From assembly GCA_963734595.1 (NCBI GenBank), contig CAVTHV010000018.1:278008-342007 (forward strand): a stretch of DNA of 64,000 nt. Reading direction: 5' to 3'. The stretch is from CAKKQX01 sp963734595. Lineage in GTDB: Bacteria; Pseudomonadota; Gammaproteobacteria; Burkholderiales; SG8-41. The position numbers were made by a program, and so were the translations under genes. Shown here piece after piece: positions 46,632 to 54,959 of the stretch (position 1 is its first letter; each line of letters begins with the position of its first letter). The notes beneath the pieces are model-generated. The model searched no databases. It had not been told where the DNA came from and was given only the letters and a program-made list of their open reading frames with translations.

Positions 46632-46680
46632 GCTAAAGCCTCATCCCTCTTAGGGCGATCCCTCATCCCTCTAACAATCC
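46632..46680 (+). repeat. R2 repeat (CCTCATCCCTC)
   Basis: Two CCTCATCCCTC units and a degenerate TTAGGGC from R3 end 3 bases before the ankyrin gene start, leaving no normal ribosome site for it. Confidence 0.6.
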
Positions 46681-46682
46681 CC

Positions 46683-47369
46683 ATGACCCTGATCCGCCGC
46701 GTGTGTCTCGTGCTCGCGCTGGGCGCGTGCTTCCCGGCAAGCGCGCAGGTCGCGCCGGATGCCGGCGAGATCGCGGGCTACAGGGGCCTGCTGGCGGCTG
46801 CGGCGAAAGGTGACGCGGCGCTCGCGGAAAAACTGATCGCCAACGGCGCAAACGTGAACGAGCGCGACGGCTACCGCCGCACGCCGCTCCACGTCGCGAC
46901 CTTCGCGAAACAGCGCCAGATCATCCGCATGCTCGCGAAAGCGGGTGCGGACATGAACGCACAGGAGCGCGACCGCTACGATGCGGTCACCATCGCCTCG
47001 GTTGCAGACGACGTGGAAACGCTCAGACTGCTGCTCGAGCTTGGCGCGAGCGCCAAGGCCATTACCAGCCGCTACGACGGCACCGCGCTCATCGCCGCGG
47101 CGCACCTCGGCCACGACGGCGTGGTGAAAGCGCTGATCGCGGCCGGCGCGCCGCTCGACCACGTCAACAACCTCGGGTGGACCGCGCTCATCGAATCCAT
47201 CGTGCTCGGCGACGGCGGTCCGCGCCACACCGAAACGCTGCGCGCGCTGGTGCAGGCGGGAGCCGGCGTCAACCGCGCCGACCGCAACGGCGCGACGCCG
47301 CTGCGCCTCGCCCGCAGCCGCGGCTACAGCGAAATGGCGCAGATCCTGGAAAAAGCGGGAGCGCGGTAA
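46683..47369 (+). CDS. Periplasmic ankyrin-repeat protein
   Basis: A 228-residue protein with a signal peptide (RRVCLVLALGACFPASAQV). Five ankyrin repeats follow from about residue 35, with typical units such as GDAALAEKLIANGANVNERD, RTPLHVATFAKQRQIIRMLA and GATPLRLARSRGYSEMAQIL. It would mediate protein-protein contacts in the periplasm; partner unknown. The ATG is directly preceded by an R2 repeat and has no clear ribosome site. Confidence 0.9.
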   Translation: MTLIRRVCLVLALGACFPASAQVAPDAGEIAGYRGLLAAAAKGDAALAEKLIANGANVNERDGYRRTPLHVATFAKQRQIIRMLAKAGADMNAQERDRYDAVTIASVADDVETLRLLLELGASAKAITSRYDGTALIAAAHLGHDGVVKALIAAGAPLDHVNNLGWTALIESIVLGDGGPRHTETLRALVQAGAGVNRADRNGATPLRLARSRGYSEMAQILEKAGAR

Positions 47370-47387
47370 CATTACGATACGAGATTT

Positions 47388-47445
47388 ACGATTCACTCAA
47401 TCCCTCATCCTTCATCCCTCCGCCTTCATCCTTTAAACACCCCCC
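47388..47445 (+). repeat. R2 repeat between ankyrin gene and hisG
   Basis: ACGATACGAGATTTACGATT is followed by TCCCTCATCCTTCATCCCTC and further units, running up to the hisG ATG. No ribosome site is visible in front of hisG. Confidence 0.65.
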
Positions 47446-48529
47446 ATGACCAAGCCCCCCCAACAGTTGCGCCTCGGCATTCCCAAGGGCAGCCTGCAGG
47501 AAACGACGCAGAAGCTGTTCGTCCGCGCCGGCTACGACCTGCGCATCTCCGGCCGCTCCTACTATCCCGACATCGACGATCCGGAGATCCAGTGCATCCT
47601 GATCCGGCCGCAGGAGATGGCGCGCTACGTCGGGCAGGGCATACTCGATTGCGCGATCACCGGCCTCGACTGGATCCTGGAGAACGAGCTTCGACGTGGC
47701 GGAGCTCGCCGACCTCAGGCGCCGTGGCCGAACTACGGCGTCGTGCGCTGGGTGCTGGCGTCCAAGGAAGACTCGCCGTTCCACACGGTGAAGGACCTCG
47801 AGGGCCGCCGCATCGCCACCGAGGCGGTGGGCATGACCAGGCGCTTTCTCGCGCACCACGGCGTGAAGGCGAACGTCGAGTTCTCCTGGGGCGCGACCGA
47901 GGTCAAGCCGCCGATCCTCGCCGATGCGATCGTCGACGTGTCCGAGACCGGCTCGTCGCTGCGCGCCAACAATCTCAAGATCATGCACGTGGTGCTGGAG
48001 AGCACGCCGCGCTTCATCGCCTGCCACGAATCGCTCAAGGACAGCTGGAAGAGCGCGAAGATCGACCGCCTGCTGATGCTGCTGAAGGGCGCGATCGCCG
48101 CCGCCACGCGCGTCCTGCTGTCGATGAACGTGCCGCGCGAGAAAGTCGACGCCGTGCTGAAGCTGTTGCCGGCGCTGGCGACGCCGACGGTTTCCACGCT
48201 CGCCGATCCGGAGTGGGTGGATCTGTCGCACCGTCGTCGAGGAAAAGACCGTGCGGGAACTGATTCCGCGCCTCTACGCAGCCGGCGCGCGCGGCATCAT
48301 CGAATTGCCGATCAACAAGATCGTCGATACTGAGACTCTGAGGGCTAAGGCTGAGAACTGCAAAGAAAATAGCCGCCAAAATGAGCCGCCAAGGCCCAGC
48401 GCCAAGAAAAACAAACGGAATCACGAATCACGAATGATGAACCCAGCGGCTCACTTGGTACGCAGCATCATGCTCCGGCGTTTTTGCTCGTTCATTTTTC
48501 GAAAAACGCCGCGGCATCAAAAACGTTGA
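47446..48529 (+). CDS. hisG: ATP phosphoribosyltransferase, long (HisGL-like) form, frameshifted with run-on tail
   Basis: First enzyme of histidine synthesis. About 300 residues match: LRLGIPKGSLQETTQKLF, ISGRSYYPDIDDPEIQ, DCAITGLDWILEN, VSETGSSLRANNLKIM and the C-terminal regulatory-domain end VRELIPRLYAAGARGIIEL. Shifts lie near 47690, 47715 and 48228. After NKIVD (about 48328) the normal stop is absent and the frame runs about 65 residues into repeat sequence to 48529. No other his gene is nearby. Confidence 0.85.
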
Positions 48530-48640
48530 CGCCCATTTAGGGATTCGCTCTTCCCTCATCCCTCCGCCCTCATTAAGTGAAACGTATCCTTTAGGGCCCT
48601 CCGCCCTCATCCCTCATCCCTCATCCCTCCTCCGTTCGGC
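48362..48640 (+). repeat. Repeat block: CCAAGGCGCC type, R2 and R3
   Basis: AGCCGCCAAGGCCCAGCGCC occurs near 48373-48405, R3 (TTAAGTGAAACGTATCC, TTTAGGGCCCTC) at 48573-48602, and R2 units CCCTCATCCCTCATCCCTC near 48610-48630. The last units reach the stop of the Bug receptor gene. Confidence 0.7.
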
Positions 48641-48641
48641 G

Positions 48642-49613
48642 TCAGCCGAACTTGAGCCCCGCCTTCTTCACGATCTCGATGTTGTTGGCGATTTCCTTCT
48701 TGATCATCGCGTCGAATTCCCTGGGGGAGACCGGCAGCGGTTCCACGCCCTGCGGCTTGAACTTATCGATCACCGCCGGCAGCTTCAGCACCTTCTGCAC
48801 TTCGGCGTGCAGCTTGTCGACGATCGGGCGCGGCGTTTTCGCGGGCACCAGCATGCCGTTCCAGAACGTGTAATCGCTGTTGGGATAGCCGGCCTCGAGC
48901 GTGGTCGGCACGTCCGGCAGCGCGGTCGAGCGCTTGAGCGTGCTCACCGCGAGCGCGACGAGCTGGCCCGAGCGGATCAGCTGGATGCCGGACGAGATGC
49001 CGATGCACATGAAATCGACGCGGCCGGTCAGCACTTCGGTCAGCGCCTCGGGGCCGCCCTTGAACGGCACGTGGGTCGCCTCGAATCCGGCCGCGAGCCG
49101 CAGCCGCTCGGCGGCCCAGTGCGTGGCGCTGCCGATGCCCGCCGACGCGAACGTCATGTTGCCTTTCTTCGCCGCGGCCACCAGCTGCTGGATCGTCTTG
49201 AAGCCTTTCTTGGGCGAGACCACCAGCACGTTGGGCACGGTGCCGAAGATCGCGACCCCGGCAAAATCGCGGGCCGTGTCGTAGGGCGCATGCGGATACG
49301 CCGCCGGCGCCGCCGAATGCGCGGAGGCATGGATCAGCATCGTGTAGCCGTCGGGCTCGGCGCGCGCGACGATGGCCGAGCCGATCGTGCCGCCGGCGCC
49401 GCCGCGGTTCTCGACCACGAAGTTCGTCCCGAGCGCGGCGCCGAGCGGATCGAGCACGATGCGCCCGATGATGTCGATCGTCGAGCCGGCGCTGAACGGA
49501 ACGATCGCCCGGATCGGTTTCACCGGCCACTTCTGCGCGAAAGCGAGCTGCGGCATTACCGGCGCTGCGAGCGCGGCTCCGGTCAATTGCAGGAATCTGC
49601 GGCGTGACGTCAT
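48642..49613 (-). CDS. Bug-family tripartite tricarboxylate transporter substrate-binding protein (Tat signal)
   Basis: A 323-residue periplasmic receptor. The signal MTSRRRFLQLTGAALAAPVM has the twin-arginine pattern RRRFLQL, so export is probably by Tat. Family landmarks: IRAIVPFSAGSTIDIIGRI, VENRGGAGGTIGSAIVA, PDGYTMLIHAS, FASAGIGSATHWAAERL and VPFKGGPEALTEVLTG. ATG 49613 follows AAGGAGGAG. Ligand unknown. Confidence 0.94.
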   Translation of the reverse strand: MTSRRRFLQLTGAALAAPVMPQLAFAQKWPVKPIRAIVPFSAGSTIDIIGRIVLDPLGAALGTNFVVENRGGAGGTIGSAIVARAEPDGYTMLIHASAHSAAPAAYPHAPYDTARDFAGVAIFGTVPNVLVVSPKKGFKTIQQLVAAAKKGNMTFASAGIGSATHWAAERLRLAAGFEATHVPFKGGPEALTEVLTGRVDFMCIGISSGIQLIRSGQLVALAVSTLKRSTALPDVPTTLEAGYPNSDYTFWNGMLVPAKTPRPIVDKLHAEVQKVLKLPAVIDKFKPQGVEPLPVSPREFDAMIKKEIANNIEIVKKAGLKFG

Positions 49614-49689
49614 GACTGCTCCTCCTTGTTGTTGGTGATAGGCGGATTATATCCCCGATTATTGTAGGGGATTATCCTGCCCGCTTGCG

Positions 49690-50035
49690 GTCGGCCACCA
49701 AGGTTCGACGAAGGAAAGCAAAAGCGGAGACACAGAGGACACAGAGGACACAGAGGAAAAACAAAAGCGGAGACACGATACGTGACACAAAGGATCACGA
49801 TACGGAATAAACCAGCCAAGCTTCTGATCTTGCCGTCACGATCGCCAAGTACGCCAATCACTCATACCAATCACAATCACTTAAGGATGCACTAAGGACA
49901 CAAGTAAATCAACCAATCACGATTCCCGATTATCCTATTTCATATCCCTGATCCCTCATTAATACGAATCACTAATCACCAATTACTATTCCTGATCCCT
50001 CATCCCTCATCCCTCATCCCTCATCACCGCCCTTG
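49690..50035. repeat. R1 and R2 repeat block
   Basis: The 400-base gap 49614-50013 has no gene. It holds R1 forward units (GACACAGAGGACACAGAGG at 49731-49760 and nearby), AATCACC-type R2 units (49855-49990) and four CCCTCAT units (49990-50025). The last two supply the stop codon of the MFS gene on the minus strand. Confidence 0.75.
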
Positions 50036-51159
50036 GTGGCGGAGCGCGTCATCCACCCGCCGGCCCCCATCAGCAGCGCGTTGAGCCAGAACACCGGGAA
50101 CAGCCCGAACACGGAACCGATCATGCCGAACACCGCCGGGCCGCTCGTGCGCACGAGGTTGTTCGCGGTCAGGCGCAGGCCGAGCGTCTCGCCCGAGCGG
50201 CCTTCCGGCGAGCGGCTGAACATCAGCATCAGCGTGAGCGGCTGGCCGCAGCCCATGCCGAGGCCGAACGCGAACGACACGATCGTCAGCACGAGCGCGC
50301 TGTGGAAGAAGGGGACGAGCGCGAAGCTCGCCGTGCCGACATAGAAACAGTAGATGAGCAGAAATTCCTCGGAGCGCCAGGCGATCAGGCGCGGCATCAC
50401 CAGCCGCACGACGAACGCCGCGGCGGCGAACGCGGCGAGGATGGTGCCGATCTCCAGCGCCGACAGCGCGATCGCGTGCCCGTAGATCGGGATGTAGAAC
50501 TGGAAGAAGTCGTTGCCGGCCTGCATCAGGCTGCTGATGCCGAGCATCTGCAGCGTCTCGCGCTCGGTCAGCGACTTGAGGATGCCCGACGCGCGCGCCT
50601 CCTTCCTGCCGCTGCCGGGCGGCAGCAGGCCGCCCCATTTCGCGATCAGCGCGATCCCGATCAGCGGCAGCACCATGATGAAGAGGAAGGTGGGCGCGTG
50701 GCCCGCATGGTCGATCGAAAACCCGGCGAACAGCGGGCCGGCGAAATTGGCGGTGGCGCCCATCAGGCTGAAGTTGCTGAAGTTCTGCGTGCGCTTCTCC
50801 GGCGTGCTGAGCAGCCCCACCATGTTCTGCACGATCACGTTGTAGAGCGCGAGCGCGAGTCCGGTGAACGCCGCCGTGACGAACAGCACCGGCAGGTGGG
50901 GGAAGAAATACGGCAGCAGCAGGCCGATCGCGCCGGAGCTCGTGCCGGCCAGCAGCAGCCAGCGCGAACCGAAACGGTCGGACATCGTGCCGACCACCCA
51001 CGACAGCAGCAGCGGGAACACGTAGATCGTCGCGGCGAGCGCGCCGACCGCGTAGGCCGGGGCGCCGAGCTTCAACGCGAACAGCGAGAGCACGACGCGG
51101 CTCGCGGCCAGGGCGCAGAAATTGAGAAACGCGATGGCGAAAATGAAATAGATCGCCAT
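50014..51159 (-). CDS. MFS transporter
   Basis: A 381-residue inner-membrane protein with twelve hydrophobic segments. The A-motif-like loop between helices 2 and 3 is GTMSDRFGSRWLLL; it has GLALALYNVIVQNMVG and GLGMGCGQPLTLMLMFSRSP. I start at ATG 51159 (MAIYFIFAIAFLNFCAL), which places the first helix at the N-terminus; the longer reading adds a basic, unconserved leader. The C-terminus GGDEG and stop are formed by R2 repeat sequence. Substrate unknown. Confidence 0.88.
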   Translation of the reverse strand: MAIYFIFAIAFLNFCALAASRVVLSLFALKLGAPAYAVGALAATIYVFPLLLSWVVGTMSDRFGSRWLLLAGTSSGAIGLLLPYFFPHLPVLFVTAAFTGLALALYNVIVQNMVGLLSTPEKRTQNFSNFSLMGATANFAGPLFAGFSIDHAGHAPTFLFIMVLPLIGIALIAKWGGLLPPGSGRKEARASGILKSLTERETLQMLGISSLMQAGNDFFQFYIPIYGHAIALSALEIGTILAAFAAAAFVVRLVMPRLIAWRSEEFLLIYCFYVGTASFALVPFFHSALVLTIVSFAFGLGMGCGQPLTLMLMFSRSPEGRSGETLGLRLTANNLVRTSGPAVFGMIGSVFGLFPVFWLNALLMGAGGWMTRSATKGGDEG

Positions 51160-51339
51160 CAGCGGACGCCGGCCGGCGGGCGAACGGACGCCCACGCATC
51201 GGACTTCTGCGGCAACGGGCAACGACCGGGGGACATGACGGAGACGATCAACTCTCGACCCTGCTTTCGACTGCAAAGCGGCTCATTATAAGCGACAAGC
51301 CGGCGGTTGAGAGTTTCTCTCCAGTATCTGGACTCGGCG

Positions 51340-51785
51340 TGGCTGCGGCTCACGATTCACGAAAAAGCGGAGACACAGAGGACACAGAGGAAAAGCACAA
51401 CAATGAACCGCCAAGGCCGCCAAGCACGCCAAGAAGAACAAAAATGGATAAGCTATTCATCGATCAATCACGAGCCACGATCCTAATCACCAATCACCAA
51501 TCACCACATCGCCAATCGCCAATGACGCTTTTCGACGCCAAGCGCCAAGAGAACAAAGCGAGGACACAGAGGACACAGAGGAAAAAAGCGGAGACACGAA
51601 GGACACTAAGGACACGAAGGAAAAACAACGAAATCACTAATCACCAATTCACGATTCCCGATTCGCCGACTCACCGACTCACCGCATTACCCGATTCACC
51701 GTTCCCAATCACTCATCACTCAATCACCGATCACTGCATCCCTCATTGAGCGAAGCGTATCCCTCAGGGCCCTCCGCCCTCATCC
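51340..51785. repeat. Dense R1/R2/R3 repeat block, no gene
   Basis: R1 units GACACAGAGGACACAGAGG (51371-51390, 51563-51585) and GGACACTAAGGACACGAAGG (51601-51620), CCGCCAAGGCCGCCAAGCACG (51411-51430 region), AATCACCAATCACC (51487-51505, 51635-51650) and GATTCGCCGACTCACCGACTC. R3 appears at 51746-51775 in the form GCGAAGCGTATCCCTCAGGG. An open frame through this block is only translated repeat. Confidence 0.75.
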
Positions 51786-52433
51786 TTCGTACAGCGTCCT
51801 CAGTTCCGGCAGTATCGCCTTGCGCCGGAACGGGTTCTCGAGGATCTCGGGCGTGGCCACGTCCACTTTGCGCCCGCCGAAAAGCGCGGAGAGTTCGTCC
51901 TGCATGGCCGGGATGTCGAGCAGAGACGTGCCGCTGCCCGGCTCGAACTCGACCAGCACGTCCACGTCGCTGGTGGGCGTCATTTCGTTGCGTGCCGCGG
52001 AACCGAACAGACTGAGCTTGCGCACGCGATAGTGGCGGCACAGCGCCGCGAGCTTGCCGCGCGGAATGTGCAGCTTCGGGCGCGGTGCTGGTACCTGGTA
52101 AGCCGCCTGTGGACTATGCAGGACGCGCGCTTCAACCGATACCGCGCGGATCGGCGCGCCTTGCACTGAGTCGGCGGCCTTCTGCAGCAGCGCAGCCAGT
52201 TCGTCGAAGACGGGGCAGGAAGGGTTTGCGCGGTAATGCACCTGCCGGCCCACTTCCTCGCGCAGCAGCAGGCCGATCTCCGCCAGCGCCCGCAGGTCCC
52301 GGTGCAGCGAACCTGGCGAAGCCCCCGTGATGCGCGCCAACTCGCGCACGTGCAGCGCGGCTTCCGGGTGGAGGAAGAGCGCGCTCAGCAATGCGGACCG
52401 GGTAGCGCCCAGCAAGTAAGTGACGACTGACAT
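51780..52433 (-). CDS. Winged-HTH fused to MNT-type nucleotidyltransferase
   Basis: A 217-residue two-domain protein. Residues 1-90 are an ArsR-like winged helix (VRELARITGASPGSLHRDLR, LREEVGRQVHYRAN). Residues about 118-217 are a minimal nucleotidyltransferase with LFGSAARNE (GS at 144-145), SDVDVLVEF (Asp156, Asp158) and KVDVAT (Asp191), the three catalytic acids. Similar domains act as AMPylating antitoxins in MNT-HEPN systems. No HEPN gene is adjacent. ATG 52433 is supported by the conserved helix start; the stop falls in R2 repeat sequence. Confidence 0.85.
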   Translation of the reverse strand: MSVVTYLLGATRSALLSALFLHPEAALHVRELARITGASPGSLHRDLRALAEIGLLLREEVGRQVHYRANPSCPVFDELAALLQKAADSVQGAPIRAVSVEARVLHSPQAAYQVPAPRPKLHIPRGKLAALCRHYRVRKLSLFGSAARNEMTPTSDVDVLVEFEPGSGTSLLDIPAMQDELSALFGGRKVDVATPEILENPFRRKAILPELRTLYEG

Positions 52434-52554
52434 TGTATGTTCTCTAAATTGCTTCAATTGTAGCAAAAAAGAGAACGAATGGGCAGGGCCGAGATTATAA
52501 TGTAATTCGTTGTTTTTATTATAATAATAGGAACGAAGTTGCCGGCCAGTCACT

Positions 52555-52745
52555 GCTCGCGATTTACGTTTCCCGATTCACGGTTCACCGTTCTTCCCCG
52601 TCTCTCGTCTCTCGCCCGGCGTCGCTCGCTCATATCGCCCACCGCCCACCGCTCACGCCTCACCAATCACTGAATCACCTAATCACACAATCCCTCATCC
52701 TTCATCCTTCATCCCTCAGCCCTCATCCCTCATCCTTCACCCCTC
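52555..52745 (+). repeat. R2 repeat block
   Basis: Part of the gene-free gap 52434-53013. It starts GATTTACGTTTCCCGATTCA, continues with CTCACGCCTCACCAATCACT and ends in CCCTCATCCTTCATCC units. Bases 52500-52530 just before are AT-rich and may carry the promoter of the HTH-nucleotidyltransferase gene. Confidence 0.65.
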
Positions 52746-52790
52746 GGGCGTTCGGTGCATAAGAAAAAAGCAGCAGCCCACGCAGCCCTC

Positions 52791-52939
52791 GTAGTCCGTT
52801 GAATATAAAGAGATAATTCCGAACTTCCCCAGCGCGCCCGCATGAAAACTTTGTACTTCGGAGCCTTTTTCAGCGCGTGCGCCGCGCGGCCTGCGCCGCG
52901 AATTTCGCATGTAATCCGTTGAATGAAATGATGAATTCC
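52791..52939 (+). repeat. Imperfect direct repeat, 120-bp spacing
   Basis: GTAGTCCGTTGAATATAAAG plus AGATAATTCC (52791-52820) and GTAATCCGTTGAATGAAATG plus ATGAATTCC (52911-52939) start exactly 120 bases apart. They share at least 24 of 29 positions when aligned. They lie upstream of the 53014 membrane protein gene and could be duplicated promoter or operator elements. Confidence 0.55.
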
Positions 52940-53013
52940 TGCCGCTCGTGATCGCTGGCACGGCCGATGCTTAGTAAAGGTCAGGAAGCAACAAATCACA
53001 GACGGAGATGATC

Positions 53014-53394
53014 ATGAGAACCTACACAAAACATATGACCGCTGAATACGGAATGATGGTTGGATTGGGGTTGGCCCCGCGTCCGGCCACGAGAGTTTAC
53101 AAAGTCACTGCCGCCGCCAAAGGCAAAACCACTTTGGCGAAACGCGCGAAAAACATCGCGCTCTTCTTCGCGGCGCCCTTCATCGGCCTGGCCTACCTGA
53201 TTGCGTTCCCGTTCGTCGGGTTGGCAGTGCTCGCCTGGATCGCCGGCAAAGCGCTGATGGCGAACAAAGCGGCGCGGCACGTCGCGCTCGGGATCGCGGC
53301 GCCGTTCATCGCGCTGGCGTTCGTGACCGTCGGCCCGATCGTCGGACTCGGCGCGCTCGCCTGGATGGGAGCCAAAGCATACCTTGGAAGGTGA
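53014..53394 (+). CDS. Small membrane protein with internal duplication, unknown function
   Basis: A 126-residue basic membrane protein. Two similar helical hairpins are visible: IALFFAAPFIGLAYLIAFPF then VGLAVLAWIAGKAL, and VALGIAAPFIALAFVTVGPI then VGLGALAWMGAKAYL. The N-terminal 45 residues are soluble and basic. I choose ATG 53014, six bases after GGAG; ATG 53008 directly abuts that site. A strong terminator follows. No known family recognised. Confidence 0.75.
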   Translation: MRTYTKHMTAEYGMMVGLGLAPRPATRVYKVTAAAKGKTTLAKRAKNIALFFAAPFIGLAYLIAFPFVGLAVLAWIAGKALMANKAARHVALGIAAPFIALAFVTVGPIVGLGALAWMGAKAYLGR

Positions 53395-53426
53395 AGAGCA
53401 GGGCAGAAGCAACGTAGCTGGTTGGG

Positions 53427-53460
53427 CGGGCGGGAGCCGGAAGGCCCCGCCCGTTTTTTT
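53427..53460 (+). terminator. Rho-independent terminator
   Basis: A perfect 8-bp stem CGGGCGGG (53427-53434) and CCCGCCCG (53446-53453) with an 11-base loop is followed by seven T. It ends the transcript of the small membrane protein. Confidence 0.9.
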
Positions 53461-53487
53461 GTGCTGATCGGCAAGTCAAGAAGAACG

Positions 53488-53645
53488 AAAGCGGAGACAC
53501 AGAGGACACAGAGGACACAGAGGACACGAAGGAAAAGCAAAATAAATGAACCGCCCACGATTCACCATTCACCATTTACCATTTACGATTCCCTGTTCCC
53601 CACTCCCGGGCCCCTCGCTCCGCTCTCCCCATTCCCCATCCAGCC
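53488..53645 (+). repeat. R1 then R2 repeats
   Basis: ACACAGAGGACACAGAGGAC units (53496-53530) are followed by ACGATTCACCATTCACC and TTTACCATTTACG (53557-53590). No gene lies between the terminator and the RHH antitoxin promoter. Confidence 0.7.
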
Positions 53646-53655
53646 TGCCGCTCGC

Positions 53656-53694
53656 TTGACAGGACAGGCGATCAGGGTATGATTTATTCATACC
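53656..53694 (+). promoter_or_regulatory. Promoter and operator of the RHH-PIN module
   Basis: TTGACA (53656-53661), 16 bases, TATGAT (53678-53683). A perfect dyad GGTATGA / TCATACC with TTTAT between (53676-53694) covers the -10 box and start region. This is the classic layout for autoregulation by a ribbon-helix-helix antitoxin. Confidence 0.75.
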
Positions 53695-53712
53695 AACACG
53701 CAATTTACCGCC

Positions 53713-53949
53713 ATGGGCACAGCCGTCAAGAAAACGATTTCCCTTCCCGCCGACCTCGCGCGCGATGCCGAGGCGCTGGCTCGCGCGGAAGGCAAAACGC
53801 TGAGCGCGGTCGTGCAGGACGCGCTGCGCCAGGCGCGCATCGAACGGCGGCTGCAGGAACTGCGCGGCATGCAGGGGTACTGGAGCCGCAAGGCGCGTGA
53901 CAAAGGCATTCTCACCGAGCAGGATCTGGAGCGTTACTTGCGGCGGTGA
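53713..53949 (+). CDS. Ribbon-helix-helix (CopG-like) antitoxin
   Basis: A 78-residue protein. The N-terminal RHH DNA-binding fold is KKTISLPADLARDAEALARAE followed by TLSAVVQDALRQ; the C-terminal part is charged and would bind the toxin. Its stop overlaps the GTG start of the PIN gene by four bases (GTGA), showing translational coupling. Regulated by the palindrome at 53676-53694 (inferred). Confidence 0.88.
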   Translation: MGTAVKKTISLPADLARDAEALARAEGKTLSAVVQDALRQARIERRLQELRGMQGYWSRKARDKGILTEQDLERYLRR

Positions 53950-54338
53950 AGGTCGTCTTTGACACCAACATCCTGGTATCGGCCCTGGTGTTTCCCGGTG
54001 GCAGAGGCGAAGCGGCGTTGCGGCGCATCGTCGAAGAACAGGACCAGATCGTTATTTCCAAGCCCATCCTCGACGAACTGCTCGGCATCCTCGGCCGCAA
54101 GTTCGCGCGCGACGCGGAAGAACTGGCCCACGCCGCCGTATTTCTGTCGGAGCTCGGCACCACGGTCAAGCCGCGGCAAAGACTGCGTGTCGTAAAGGAC
54201 GACCCCGACAACCGCATTCTCGAATGCGCCATCGCCGGACGCGCCGACGCGATCGTAACCGGGGACAAGGCGCTGCTGGCGCTCCGCGAGTACCAGGGCG
54301 TGCGTATCCTCAGCTTGCGGGACTACCTGGAGGAATAA
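53946..54338 (+). CDS. PIN-domain ribonuclease toxin
   Basis: A 130-residue toxin of the PIN_3 type. Acidic metal-binding residues are Asp6 (VVFDTN), Glu44 (ILDELL), Asp88 (DDPDNR), Asp101 and Asp107 (DAIVTGDKALL). It would cleave RNA and is neutralised by the RHH protein encoded just upstream. Complete and intact, so the module may be active. Confidence 0.92.
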   Translation: MKVVFDTNILVSALVFPGGRGEAALRRIVEEQDQIVISKPILDELLGILGRKFARDAEELAHAAVFLSELGTTVKPRQRLRVVKDDPDNRILECAIAGRADAIVTGDKALLALREYQGVRILSLRDYLEE

Positions 54339-54364
54339 AGACGCAGCTTCTCCGCTAACCGCTC

Positions 54365-54500
54365 TTCAGTCAGGGTTCGCACGGAGCACACGGAGGAAAA
54401 ACAAAAGCGGAGACACGAAGGACACAAAGGATTCTTCACAATACCTTCTTTTTAATACCCGCTTGACGGGTGCCCTTGAGGGGTACACAAAGGAAAAAGC
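54365..54500 (+). repeat. R1 repeat block
   Basis: CACGGAGCACACGGAGG, then GCGGAGACACGAAGGACAC (54409-54427), then a degenerate GGGTGCCCTTGAGGGG hairpin near 54470-54485. Non-coding gap between two toxin-antitoxin modules. Confidence 0.6.
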
Positions 54501-54575
54501 AAAGTCACTTAATCACTAAGGCACGGTTAGCCGCGCACGTTTCTCGCCCGGCGTCTCTCCCGGTCACTGGGCTAG

Positions 54576-54604
54576 TTGCCATAAAGTAACGTAAGTGTTA
54601 CTAT
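54576..54604 (+). promoter_or_regulatory. Promoter and operator of RelE/HigB module 1
   Basis: TTGCCA (54576-54581), 17 bases, TACTAT (54599-54604). The dyad AGTAAC / GTTACT with GTAAGT between (54585-54602) lies inside the promoter. The toxin ATG is only 6 bases after the -10 box, so the mRNA is nearly or fully leaderless. Confidence 0.7.
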
Positions 54605-54609
54605 TGCAC

Positions 54610-54946
54610 ATGGCCGATATTCGCGTCGTCGAGTACGTTGATACGCAAGGCAAATCGCCTTTCGCCAATTGGTTCGAAGAACTGAATGCCGAAGCCGCGG
54701 CGAAGGTAACCACCGCAATATACCGGCTCGGACAGGGTAACTTTTCTAATATCAAAGGCGTCGGAAGCGGTACCTTTGAATATCGCATCGACTTCGGCCC
54801 CGGCTACAGAATTTATTTTGGCAAGGATGGAGCAGACTCTGGTGATACTGCTGGGCGGCAGCACGAAGCAACGTCAACAACAGGCGATACGGGCCGCACA
54901 GCAAGTTTGGGTCGACTACAAACAGCGGAAAGCGGCGAGACGCTGA
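54610..54946 (+). CDS. RelE/HigB-like addiction-module killer protein, one frameshift
   Basis: An mRNA-interferase-type toxin of about 112 residues (Gp49/TIGR02683-like). N-terminal part: TQGKSPFANWFEELNAEAAA and GTFEYRIDFGPGYRIYFGKD. Near 54830 one shift moves the frame; the other frame continues TLVILLGGSTKQRQQQ and VWVDYKQRKAARR, ending TGA 54944-54946, the expected C-terminus. Followed 13 bases later by its antitoxin. Confidence 0.85.
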
Positions 54947-54959
54947 TCAGGAGATAGAT

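Noticed and set aside
51339..51749. 136-codon plus-strand frame in the repeat block before the nucleotidyltransferase gene
   Set aside because: It is only translated R1 and R2 repeats, without a ribosome site.
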